This document shows positions 50,789-58,572 of a stretch of DNA of 64,000 nt, piece after piece. The notes below the pieces were generated by a model. The model had not been told where the DNA came from, searched no databases, and was given only the letters and a program-made list of their open reading frames with translations. Source of the stretch: Armatimonadota bacterium (GTDB lineage: Bacteria; Armatimonadota; UBA5829; JAUSEB01); NCBI GenBank assembly GCA_030649165.1, contig JAUSGG010000102.1:1-64000 (forward strand), read 5' to 3'. How positions within the stretch are numbered: the stretch's first letter is position 1; the number at the start of each line of letters is the position of its first letter. Both the position numbers and the translations under genes were made by a program.

Positions 50789-52717
50789 CTACGGTGACGG
50801 CGGCGGTGGCTTATCCTCTATGAAAAACGTGCTGGGCTGGCTGAACAGAAATAGCCTGTTTTCGTTCCCACCCGCGGGCATTGGGCCAGGGTCATCGATA
50901 CTGTTCCTAGCGCCTACCCGCCACCAGAGTCGCTGGCCTGGATATGTGCCGGATAAGTAGCCGCTGATGTTCCCTGTGAAGAAGGTTATTCGCTCGTCGT
51001 CGAAGATACCGCTGTAGGGTATTATGGGGCTTGTGTACTCCGGCGACGAAAACATGGGGCTTGACGATATCTCAATTATATAGTTATCAGCGCCTCTTCG
51101 GCTCATGAACTCGAAGAGGATACCATCCCGCAGGCTCTTCTCGTCGTCGGGGAACGGGAGCATAAGATCCCAAGACAGCATCTTGCGGATAATAGTAGCC
51201 AGGCCGGCCGCCAGCCTGTCGGTTTCGAAGTACCTAAAGGCTCCAGAGCCCACCGGACTCTCGATTTTGTATACCGCCGATACGTAGTACTGATGCGGTA
51301 TGCCGGACGCGGGCCGGTCGACGAGATTGTCAATGACCAAGACCTTGGTGTTAGTGACGGGATCGACCTGGGTGTAAGGCGCATTCCTCTGAGTAGGGCC
51401 TACTTCGTCAACATAGAAACCCATGTCCGGGGGCGGCGCCGCAACGGGTGTCGTAATATTGTCGCGCCAGATGTGGTACTCCAGCACGTTCAGACCGGCG
51501 GCAATCTGGCCCGGGTCCCAGGTTATCCGTATTCCACCATCTGGCACCGGCAGTTCCGGCGAGAAACCGGCGCGCGCTGTAACCGCCGGTGGAATGACGA
51601 CTTGTACGAGTCCCGCCCCCTGCTGTTCCGCGGGCAATCCGAGGTCCGCGGCCGTTGATTGCAGGCTCGCCTTGACCTCGTCAGGCGTATATTCGGGGCG
51701 CAAGGCAAGCAGGACCGCCGCGACCCCTGCCACGTGCGGAGTGGCCATCGACGTGCCGCTCATAGTTGCGTATCGGCTGCCACGGTACGTGGACAGCACG
51801 TCCACCCCCGGGGCGGCCAGATCGACCTCCGGGCCGGAGTTGCTGAAGGATGCGAAATTGCCGTTGCCATCAACCGCCGAAACGGCGATGACTTCCGGAT
51901 ATGCCGCCGGGTAGCCGACCGCCCCCGCCTCGTTTCCGGCCGCCGCGACCTGGGTGATTCCCGCCTGATATACGAGAGAGATGGCCTCGTAGAACGTCGG
52001 ATTGCCCGCGGAGGCGCCCAGGCTCATGTTAACGACCTGAATGCCGTTATCGATACACCAACTAAGGCCGTCTATGATGTCGGAAAGGTTGCCGAGACCG
52101 CCGTTATTGAGAACCTTTACGGCGTAAAGCCTGGCCTGGGGAGCTACGCCAACGACACCGATGGTGTTGTACACGGCGGCAATCGTGCCGGCCACGTGCG
52201 TGCCGTGGCCGCTGCCGTCCGATGGGCTTTTGGTTGGATTGATGGCGTTGTAGCCGGCCGCGATGTTCGCAACGAGATCAGGGTGGTTGAGCTGTATACC
52301 GGTATCCAGAACGGCGACCTTCACACCGTTCCCTGTGCTGATCGGCCAAGCCGCTGGAGCTTCGATGCGCGCAATTCCCCACGGAATGGTCTGGGCAGGA
52401 GGCGGAGGCGAAGGCTTGCCGGTGGCGTACACTACCAGGTCATCATCGACCCGCAGGACTCCTCGTTTTCTCGCCAGCGCGCGCACCGCCGGGTCCGGCA
52501 AAACCACGGCCAAGCCGTGGACTAACGGAAGAGCCTTGAGCACGGTCCCTCCAGCTTCGCGAACGACCGCCTCTCCATCAGCCGGCGCGAGAATGCTATT
52601 GTCGAAGATGACAATCTTCCTTGCTTGTCCCTGGCCTTGACACCACGCGCCGAGGGGGAGCATGGCGGAAAGAGCCAAGAGCGTGAGGCAGAAGTATGCA
52701 AGAGTGCGACGAGCCAT
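50789..52717 (-). CDS. Secreted subtilisin-like serine protease (S8) with C-terminal module B
   Basis: About 642 residues with a signal peptide (AYFCLTLLALSAMLPLGA) and an I9-like prodomain (VLKALPLVHGLAVVLPDPAV). The triad is Asp138 (VAVLDTGIQ), His174 (GHGTHVAGT) and Ser323 (GTSMATPHVAG). Residues ~382-642 form module B (GGIRITWDP, EYHIWRDN, YYVSAVYKIE, LWWRVGAR, STFFIEDKPP), which also ends the CsgG-like protein at 28.8 kb. The start at ATG 52717 is chosen because the signal sequence begins there; no strong Shine-Dalgarno is seen. It probably acts at the same cell-surface site as the 28.8-kb protein. Confidence 0.92.
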   Translation of the reverse strand: MARRTLAYFCLTLLALSAMLPLGAWCQGQGQARKIVIFDNSILAPADGEAVVREAGGTVLKALPLVHGLAVVLPDPAVRALARKRGVLRVDDDLVVYATGKPSPPPPAQTIPWGIARIEAPAAWPISTGNGVKVAVLDTGIQLNHPDLVANIAAGYNAINPTKSPSDGSGHGTHVAGTIAAVYNTIGVVGVAPQARLYAVKVLNNGGLGNLSDIIDGLSWCIDNGIQVVNMSLGASAGNPTFYEAISLVYQAGITQVAAAGNEAGAVGYPAAYPEVIAVSAVDGNGNFASFSNSGPEVDLAAPGVDVLSTYRGSRYATMSGTSMATPHVAGVAAVLLALRPEYTPDEVKASLQSTAADLGLPAEQQGAGLVQVVIPPAVTARAGFSPELPVPDGGIRITWDPGQIAAGLNVLEYHIWRDNITTPVAAPPPDMGFYVDEVGPTQRNAPYTQVDPVTNTKVLVIDNLVDRPASGIPHQYYVSAVYKIESPVGSGAFRYFETDRLAAGLATIIRKMLSWDLMLPFPDDEKSLRDGILFEFMSRRGADNYIIEISSSPMFSSPEYTSPIIPYSGIFDDERITFFTGNISGYLSGTYPGQRLWWRVGARNSIDDPGPMPAGGNENRLFLFSQPSTFFIEDKPPPPSP

Positions 52718-52818
52718 CACCAATTCGGATACCCCCTGAAGTCTGTTTGCGGCCATCCCGGAACGACGCCTATGCGCGGTAATCCACTGTTGAGGTTTAT
52801 GAGGAAATAATGGCCGAC

Positions 52819-52836
52819 TGCTACGAAATCGTAGCA
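52819..52836. promoter_or_regulatory. Perfect palindrome between the response regulator and the subtilase
   Basis: TGCTACGA (52819-52826) and TCGTAGCA (52829-52836) flank two bases. It lies about 100 bases upstream of the subtilase start and past the regulator's stop on the same strand, so it could be an operator for the subtilase or the regulator's terminator hairpin. Confidence 0.4.
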
Positions 52837-52960
52837 CGGGGAATCGTGTGAGTCAAGGCAATCGCGGGAGTTCTCGGGAAAACCGGTATTTGTACGGGGC
52901 AGCCAACAGCGGGCACGCTCGGCAGGCCGGACACACTCACTGGAAGACGTTGACCTATCC

Positions 52961-53638
52961 CTATCCCGATCCGAAGCGGTACCCGACGTTCCGCACCGTC
53001 TCGATGTACGATTCGTACGACACCCCGAGCTTCGCCCGGATTCGCCTTATGTGCACATCCACCGTTCTCGCGCCGCCGAAATAATCGTATCCCCACACGT
53101 GGTTGAGAAGCGCTTCGCGGGTGAAGACCCGTCCCCGCCGCGTTATGAGGAAACGCAGAAGCTCGTATTCCTTGTACGTCAAGTCCAAGGGCTCGCCGTC
53201 TAAAGTCACCTCGTAATTCTCCAGATCGACAATGAGCCCATCCAGGCGCACGATATTCTCTTCCTCCAGCTTGTGGCGCCGCATCAGGACCATTCGCACC
53301 CGAGCGAGCAGTTCCGTCGCCCGCACAGGCTCCACGACGATATCATCCACTGGTGGAAGCGCCGACAACGCCTGCAGCCGCGCCTCCTGTATCAGCGCCA
53401 CCAGCGGGATAACGGCGAAGTCCCCGTTGCTCCCGATCAGCGATTTCAGCCCGGCGGGGTCGGTCTGCAGAGGCCGCAAATCGGCCACGATGATGTCCGG
53501 AAGCCCTTTCGACATCGTCTCCTCGGCGGCTTCAGCCTCTATCGCGGACGCGCCCACGATATAGTTCGCGCCGACGAAATCCGACGCCAACGCATTCACC
53601 GCCCGCTCATCATCACCAAGTATCAATACTCTCGGCAC
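52961..53638 (-). CDS. Orphan OmpR-type response regulator with an atypical receiver
   Basis: 225 residues from GTG 53638. The receiver retains the acidic pair (LILGDDERA) and an aspartate at the phosphorylation position (PDIIVADLRP), but the conserved Lys near its end is replaced: DDIVVEPVRATELLARV has Glu where Lys is expected, and the usual Thr/Ser switch region reads IPLVALIQ. The winged helix is normal (LTYKEYELLRFLITRRGRVF, RTVDVHIRRIRAKLG, VRNVGYRFG). No histidine kinase is adjacent. It may act without phosphorylation, like other atypical regulators. The subtilase gene is directly downstream on the same strand. Confidence 0.9.
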   Translation of the reverse strand: MPRVLILGDDERAVNALASDFVGANYIVGASAIEAEAAEETMSKGLPDIIVADLRPLQTDPAGLKSLIGSNGDFAVIPLVALIQEARLQALSALPPVDDIVVEPVRATELLARVRMVLMRRHKLEEENIVRLDGLIVDLENYEVTLDGEPLDLTYKEYELLRFLITRRGRVFTREALLNHVWGYDYFGGARTVDVHIRRIRAKLGVSYESYIETVRNVGYRFGSG

Positions 53639-53681
53639 GTCACTGTTCTCTCTTCACTGTTCACCGTTCACTGGTCACTGT

Positions 53682-56066
53682 TCACTGTATACGATACATA
53701 AATCGCCGCGCTTGTTCCGCCGCGGGGCTGCCGGGCGCAAGCCCAATAACCTTGTTCCACGTCGCGACGGCGGCTCGATAGTTGCCGAGTTGGGCCTGGT
53801 TAGCCGCCAGGTTCATCAACGCTCCGACGTACTCGTCCCTCCGCCCCGGCGCGCCCTCCAGCAGAGCGCACAAAGATTGGTAAACGCTCAACGCCTGCGC
53901 GTACCTGCGCTGCTCAAAGAGGGCCAGCCCGTAGTGATCATAATTCGTCGCCTCGTCGGGATTTGCCTCCACCGCCAGCCGAAACTGTTCCTCCGCGCGC
54001 GGCCAGTCCTTCTTCGACATATAGTGTCTGCCCAGAGCAAGACGCATACCGGCGGCGTATTTGCCCCTGGGTATGTAGGGGACCAGGTCGTTAGCGGGGT
54101 CCTTACCCGGATACGCCTTGACCTGCAGATCGATCAGCCGCGGCGCCGCGGAACTCCATAGCCTGAGGTCGCCGTCCGGCGCGACCTTAAGATCAGCCAA
54201 TCCCCGCCGCAGCGAGGCGAGCGCCGCTGGAATATCGCCCATCGCCTCTTGGATTTTGGACAACTGAGCGTAGCTTCCCGGCAGCCCGTCTATCTTGATC
54301 TGCCTGCGCACCTGCGCAAGAGCGGACTCATAGTACTTCGGTCCGAGGGCCAGATACACAGCCGCCGTATAGTTGTGTATGCGCGCGTAGTCCGGCGCGA
54401 AACGCATGACTTTCTTGCACGCCGCCAGGGATTGCCGGTATTCCCGCCCCATGTAGAGCGCGTTAGCGAGCTTATAATACGCCAGCACGTTACAAGGATT
54501 ATACCGTATGGCTGTCCTGGTGTCCTCTATTGCGTCCTGCCAGTCCCCGGCGGCCAGGTGGGCCCCGCCCCGCCCTAGATGCACGTCCGACACCAGCAGG
54601 GCGCAGGAATAATAGCTTACGAGGACGATGATCGCGACGATGACCAGCGCCATCCCCCCACGCGCCTTGGCCGGCAGCGGCAGTCGCAGATTTACGGCGG
54701 GATTTGGCGATTCAGCGTTCGCCTCAGCAAGGAGCCTGTCGCATACCACGAGGAGGCCCAGGGCAGCCCAGAACAGCATCCCTCCGTATGTGCAGCGCAT
54801 AGTCAGTCCGCCCACGTTCGCTACGAGAAACGCTACCACTCCCGCGAGCAATCCCGTTGCGGCGAGCGCAATCTCCACATCGCCCGCTTTCGCCGCTCGT
54901 TTCGCCACCCCCAGCCCGGTGGCGCCTATTGCGATCAACAGCCAGACGAACAACACCCCACCAATCACGCCGCTCTCCGCCAATACCTCCAGGTATTCAT
55001 TGTGAGGATGCCCGCTCACGACGTCCCTGCTCGTGGCATAGAACGCCGGCGTGAGGTTGGGAGGAACGTAGATCGTGGTCGCGCCCACGCCCACGCCCAA
55101 CGCCGGATGATCCTTGAACACCGCCCACGCCGCTCGCCATTGGGCGGTCCGCTGCACGTTGGACAAATCCTTCGCCGCCACTGATTTCGCCCGCTCGACA
55201 ACGCCGGAGCGGTAGGATCCCGCGGCGGTCCCGAATACGATCAACAAAGCGGCGACCAGCAGCGGTTTCCATATACCGGATAGCCTGCCGCTGCGACCCG
55301 CAAGCCACGCCAGCGCTGCCAGCGATATCGCCAGCCCGGCCGCAAGTCCGAACCACGCGCCGCGGGTCCAGGTCCACATCAGCGCGATTTGCATACACAG
55401 AATGACCGCTCCAACCAGAACCCTGCCAACCAGGCCGCGGCTTGCGATGAAACAGGCCACCGCCGGCGGGATCAGCATGGCCAGATACGCCGCAAGATAC
55501 GTGGCGTTAAGCAGGCTGGAGAAGACGCGGAGCTGAACGTTGGCTTTCTCGCTCCAGTGCATACCGGGAAGGTCCCGGCCGAAATGCTGCAGCATACCGT
55601 AAAGCGAGATCAACGCGGCAGTAACCAACGCCGCACGCGCAAACCAACGAAGCTGCTCCCGGCTTGTGATGCTGTGGATGACCACGAGGAAAAGGAGCAC
55701 GTACACGATCCGCCGTCCGAACTCGGACCAGATCGTCTCCTTATACGGAAAGATGAGCATCGAAATTCCGCTCAGGACCAGTGTCGCGACCGCCGGAGCG
55801 AGTATCCGCGATCTCACGTATGCGATCTCGCCTTTGAGCAACTCCGGGACAAACCAGGCGGCTGCGAGAACGACCGTGCCGATGTAGAAGATGGTCGTCT
55901 TGATCTTCGCTCCGTCCTGTGACCCGGTCCAAAAGGCCAGCAAAACCACGGACATCATAGCGATCAGCCCGATAAACCGAGCCAACTGGACGGCATCATA
56001 CGCCGGCTCCGCCCTCCGCGTCGCCGCGGTCACGTTCCCTGATTGTCGCCTTCTACCCTTGCCCAT
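53682..56066 (-). CDS. O-antigen ligase (WaaL/Wzy-C) family protein with C-terminal TPRs
   Basis: 794 residues. The N-terminal ~440 residues have about a dozen membrane helices with a large outside loop bearing the Wzy-C/WaaL-type GVGVGATTIYVPP and SGHPHNEYLEVLAESG motif (His/Asn). After a last helix, the C-terminal ~300 residues contain tetratricopeptide repeats (ALGRHYMSKKDWPRAEEQFR, NYDHYGLALFEQRRYAQALS). Such proteins ligate or polymerise lipid-linked glycans; the TPRs may recruit partners. The stop and start lie in short word repeats (TTCACTGTTCAC and GGTCTGACC). No Shine-Dalgarno is clear before ATG 56066. Confidence 0.88.
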   Translation of the reverse strand: MGKGRRRQSGNVTAATRRAEPAYDAVQLARFIGLIAMMSVVLLAFWTGSQDGAKIKTTIFYIGTVVLAAAWFVPELLKGEIAYVRSRILAPAVATLVLSGISMLIFPYKETIWSEFGRRIVYVLLFLVVIHSITSREQLRWFARAALVTAALISLYGMLQHFGRDLPGMHWSEKANVQLRVFSSLLNATYLAAYLAMLIPPAVACFIASRGLVGRVLVGAVILCMQIALMWTWTRGAWFGLAAGLAISLAALAWLAGRSGRLSGIWKPLLVAALLIVFGTAAGSYRSGVVERAKSVAAKDLSNVQRTAQWRAAWAVFKDHPALGVGVGATTIYVPPNLTPAFYATSRDVVSGHPHNEYLEVLAESGVIGGVLFVWLLIAIGATGLGVAKRAAKAGDVEIALAATGLLAGVVAFLVANVGGLTMRCTYGGMLFWAALGLLVVCDRLLAEANAESPNPAVNLRLPLPAKARGGMALVIVAIIVLVSYYSCALLVSDVHLGRGGAHLAAGDWQDAIEDTRTAIRYNPCNVLAYYKLANALYMGREYRQSLAACKKVMRFAPDYARIHNYTAAVYLALGPKYYESALAQVRRQIKIDGLPGSYAQLSKIQEAMGDIPAALASLRRGLADLKVAPDGDLRLWSSAAPRLIDLQVKAYPGKDPANDLVPYIPRGKYAAGMRLALGRHYMSKKDWPRAEEQFRLAVEANPDEATNYDHYGLALFEQRRYAQALSVYQSLCALLEGAPGRRDEYVGALMNLAANQAQLGNYRAAVATWNKVIGLAPGSPAAEQARRFMYRIQ

Positions 56067-56071
56067 TTGGT

Positions 56072-56155
56072 TGTTGGACCTGTCCGACTGGTCTGACCGG
56101 TCTGACTTTCCGACCCCCTGAAACCCTGGAACCCTGGAACCCTGGAACCCTTTCG
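56072..56155. repeat. Short-period word repeats between glnA copy 2 and the O-antigen ligase gene
   Basis: Degenerate tandem words TGTCCGACTGGTCTGACCGG, then CCCTGGAA repeated three times (CCCTGAAACCCTGGAACC, continuing), then TTTTCGTACTTTCGTG. The stretch spans nearly the whole 108-base gap. Confidence 0.7.
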
Positions 56156-56174
56156 TGTTTTCGTACTTTCGTGA

Positions 56175-57503
56175 TTAGAGAACCGGCAAATACTCGTCTA
56201 TCTCAAAACTGGTGACCTGCGCCCTGAACCTGTTCCACTCCATCCGCTTGTTCTCGATGAGCGACTTCCACACGTGATCGCCGAGGGCGCGCCTGAGCAA
56301 GTCGCTCTTTTCGCTGACCTTAATCGCCTCGTAAAGGTCTTCCGGAAGCGTCTCGATTCCCAATTCGGCTCGCTTCTCCTCGGTCAGCTCGTAAATGTTG
56401 CCCTGGTACGCCGGCTGGAGCTCGTACCCTTTCTCGATTCCCTCAAGTCCCGCGGCCAGCATGACGGCAAATGCCAGGTACGGATTACACGCCGGGTCAG
56501 GCGATCGAAGCTCCACGCGGGTCGCTTCCTCCTTGCCGGGTCGATACCCGGGCACGCGGATCATGTCCGACCGGTTCCTCATCGCCCAGGATATATACAC
56601 CGGCGCCTCATAGCCTGGGATCAGCCGCTTATAGGAGTTCACCCACTGGTTCAGGACCAGCGTTATCTCCGACACGTGCTTCATCAACCCGGCGATATAC
56701 TTCTTTGCTACGTCGGACAGATGGTTCTCGTCCTTCGGATCGAAGAACGCGTTTCTGTCGCCTTTGAACAGAGACTGGTGCACGTGCATTCCGCTGCCGT
56801 TCTCGCCGAAGATCGGTTTGGGCATAAACGTGGCGTAGACGCCGTGCTTCATCGCGAACTCCTTCACCACGAGCCTGTAAGTCATAGTATTGTCGGCCAT
56901 CGTCAGCGCGTCGGCGTAGCGGAGGTCGATCTCGTGCTGGCTCGGGGCAACCTCATGATGGCTGTATTCGACGGGAATCCCCATCGCCTCCAAGCACAGG
57001 ATGGTGTCTTTGCGCATATCCGTTGCCACGTCCAAGGGCGTCAGGTCGAAATAGCCGCCATCATCCAGCGTTTCCGGCGTCCCTTTAGCGTTCTTGAAGA
57101 GGAAGAACTCCAGCTCAGGTCCGACGTAGAAGATGTAGCCCAGATCAGAAGCCCTCTTGAGCGTTCGCTTCAGCACCTGGCGCGGATCGCCCTCGTAGGG
57201 GGAGCCATCGGGATAGGTAATGTCGCAGAACATCCGCGCGACCGCCCCCTGCTCCTTCGGCCGCCACGGAAGCAGCGAGAGTGTGTTCGGATCGGGCAAA
57301 GCGATCATATCGCTCTCATCTATTCGGACGAAGCCCTCTATGGACGACCCATCGAACCCCATTCCCTCTTCCAGAGCATGCTCCAACTCCGCGACCGTGA
57401 TGGAAAAACTCTTCAGAAACCCGAGTATATCAGTAAACCAGAGCCTGATGAACCTGATATTCTGGTCTTTTGCCACTTTCAGAACGTATTCTTTGTCCTT
57501 CAT
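56175..57503 (-). CDS. glnA: Glutamine synthetase, type I (copy 2)
   Basis: 442 residues, the same length as copy 1 six kilobases away and clearly its paralogue (RLWFTDILGFLKSFSIT, GMGFDGSSIEG, GPELEFFLF, EVAPSQHEIDLR, NGSGMHVHQS, RNRSDMIRVP). All substrate-binding and metal-binding regions look intact, so both copies are probably active. ATG 57503 has GAGGAGG about ten bases upstream. Unlike copy 1 it has a short leader with a consensus-like promoter and a palindrome at the start site, so the two copies are probably regulated differently. Confidence 0.96.
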   Translation of the reverse strand: MKDKEYVLKVAKDQNIRFIRLWFTDILGFLKSFSITVAELEHALEEGMGFDGSSIEGFVRIDESDMIALPDPNTLSLLPWRPKEQGAVARMFCDITYPDGSPYEGDPRQVLKRTLKRASDLGYIFYVGPELEFFLFKNAKGTPETLDDGGYFDLTPLDVATDMRKDTILCLEAMGIPVEYSHHEVAPSQHEIDLRYADALTMADNTMTYRLVVKEFAMKHGVYATFMPKPIFGENGSGMHVHQSLFKGDRNAFFDPKDENHLSDVAKKYIAGLMKHVSEITLVLNQWVNSYKRLIPGYEAPVYISWAMRNRSDMIRVPGYRPGKEEATRVELRSPDPACNPYLAFAVMLAAGLEGIEKGYELQPAYQGNIYELTEEKRAELGIETLPEDLYEAIKVSEKSDLLRRALGDHVWKSLIENKRMEWNRFRAQVTSFEIDEYLPVL

Positions 57504-57531
57504 CGGTAGACGCCTCCTCGCGCACAAACCC

Positions 57532-57579
57532 GACATTGTGTGATGTCAACATTATATATACGGACCCCAACTGTAGCAA
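57532..57579 (-). promoter_or_regulatory. Promoter and palindromic site of glnA copy 2
   Basis: Minus-strand TTGCTA (57579-57574) and TATAAT (57556-57551) are spaced by 17 bp, giving a leader of ~42 nt. The inverted repeat GACAT-tgtgtg-ATGTC (57532-57547) overlaps the predicted initiation site, a typical repressor position. It does not match the GlnR/TnrA consensus spacing. Confidence 0.65.
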
Positions 57580-57629
57580 GTTTGTTGCCGTCCTATCAGT
57601 CCCATCCGTCCTATGAGTCCCATTAAGTC

Positions 57630-57659
57630 TTGACGACCGCCTGGCGCGCGGGGGATAAT
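57630..57659 (+). promoter_or_regulatory. Promoter of the cysD-cysN/C operon, predicted leaderless
   Basis: TTGACG (57630-57635) and GATAAT (57654-57659) are spaced by 18 bp. The ATG of cysD begins only seven bases after the -10 box, so transcription would start at or next to the first codon. No Shine-Dalgarno is possible on such a transcript. Confidence 0.55.
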
Positions 57660-57666
57660 CTAACTA

Positions 57667-58572
57667 ATGGAGAAACTGCACCTTTCCAACCTCGAAGCCC
57701 TGGAGGCGGAGAGTATTCACATAATGCGCGAGGTCGCCGCCGAGTTCGAGCGGCCCGTAATGCTGTATTCCGTCGGCAAAGACTCCTCCGTCATGGTCCG
57801 TCTGGCGCAGAAGGCCTTCCACCCCGGCAAGATACCGTTTCCGCTCATGCACGTGGACACCGGGATGAAGTTCCCCGAGATGTACGAGTTCCGCGACCGG
57901 TTCTGCGGGGAGATCGGCGCGGACTTGCGCGTCTATCGCTATGAGGACGCCATCGCCCAGGGGACCGATCCGTATGACCTCGGCACGGTCAAGTGCTGCG
58001 CGCTTCTTAAGACGCAGGCTCTTCTGAACGCCCTGAGCGAGGGAGGGTATGACGCCGCCTTCGGTGGCGCGCGCCGGGATGAGGAGAAGTCGCGGGCGAA
58101 GGAAAGAATCTACTCCTTCCGCGATGCTTTCGGGCAGTGGGACCCAAAGAACCAACGTCCCGAGCTGTGGAACCTCTACAACGGCAGGATAAAGAAAGGT
58201 GAGAGCATCCGCGTCTTTCCGCTATCCAACTGGACAGAGCTCGACGTATGGCTCTACGTCCACCTCGAGGAAATACCCGTGGTTCCGATGTACTTCGCGG
58301 CCGAGCGCCAGGTAGTAGTTCGAGATGGGCGGCTGATACCGGTTTACGAGCGCACCCGGCTGCTCCCCGGTGAAAAACCGGAGAAGACTGTTTGCCGGTT
58401 TCGGACCCTCGGCTGTTATCCCTGCACGGGCGCGGTCCGGTCGAGCGCGCGCACGGTGACCGAAATCGTTCAGGAGATGATGGCCGCCCGCCACTCGGAG
58501 CGGATCACGCGCCTTATCGACCACGATCAGGACAGCTCGATGGAGCAGAAGAAGCGCGAGGGCTATTTCTGA
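57667..58572 (+). CDS. cysD: Sulfate adenylyltransferase subunit 2
   Basis: 301 residues. The PP-loop ATP pyrophosphatase motif is [19 protein letters not shown], followed by [36 protein letters not shown] and the C-terminal [13 protein letters not shown]. With CysN it forms adenylyl sulfate (APS) from sulfate and ATP in the cytoplasm, driven by GTP hydrolysis. The start matches the usual N terminus of CysD ([19 protein letters not shown]). The stop overlaps the start of the next gene by one base (TGATG), indicating coupled translation. Confidence 0.97.
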   Translation: MEKLHLSNLEALEAESIHIMREVAAEFERPVMLYSVGKDSSVMVRLAQKAFHPGKIPFPLMHVDTGMKFPEMYEFRDRFCGEIGADLRVYRYEDAIAQGTDPYDLGTVKCCALLKTQALLNALSEGGYDAAFGGARRDEEKSRAKERIYSFRDAFGQWDPKNQRPELWNLYNGRIKKGESIRVFPLSNWTELDVWLYVHLEEIPVVPMYFAAERQVVVRDGRLIPVYERTRLLPGEKPEKTVCRFRTLGCYPCTGAVRSSARTVTEIVQEMMAARHSERITRLIDHDQDSSMEQKKREGYF

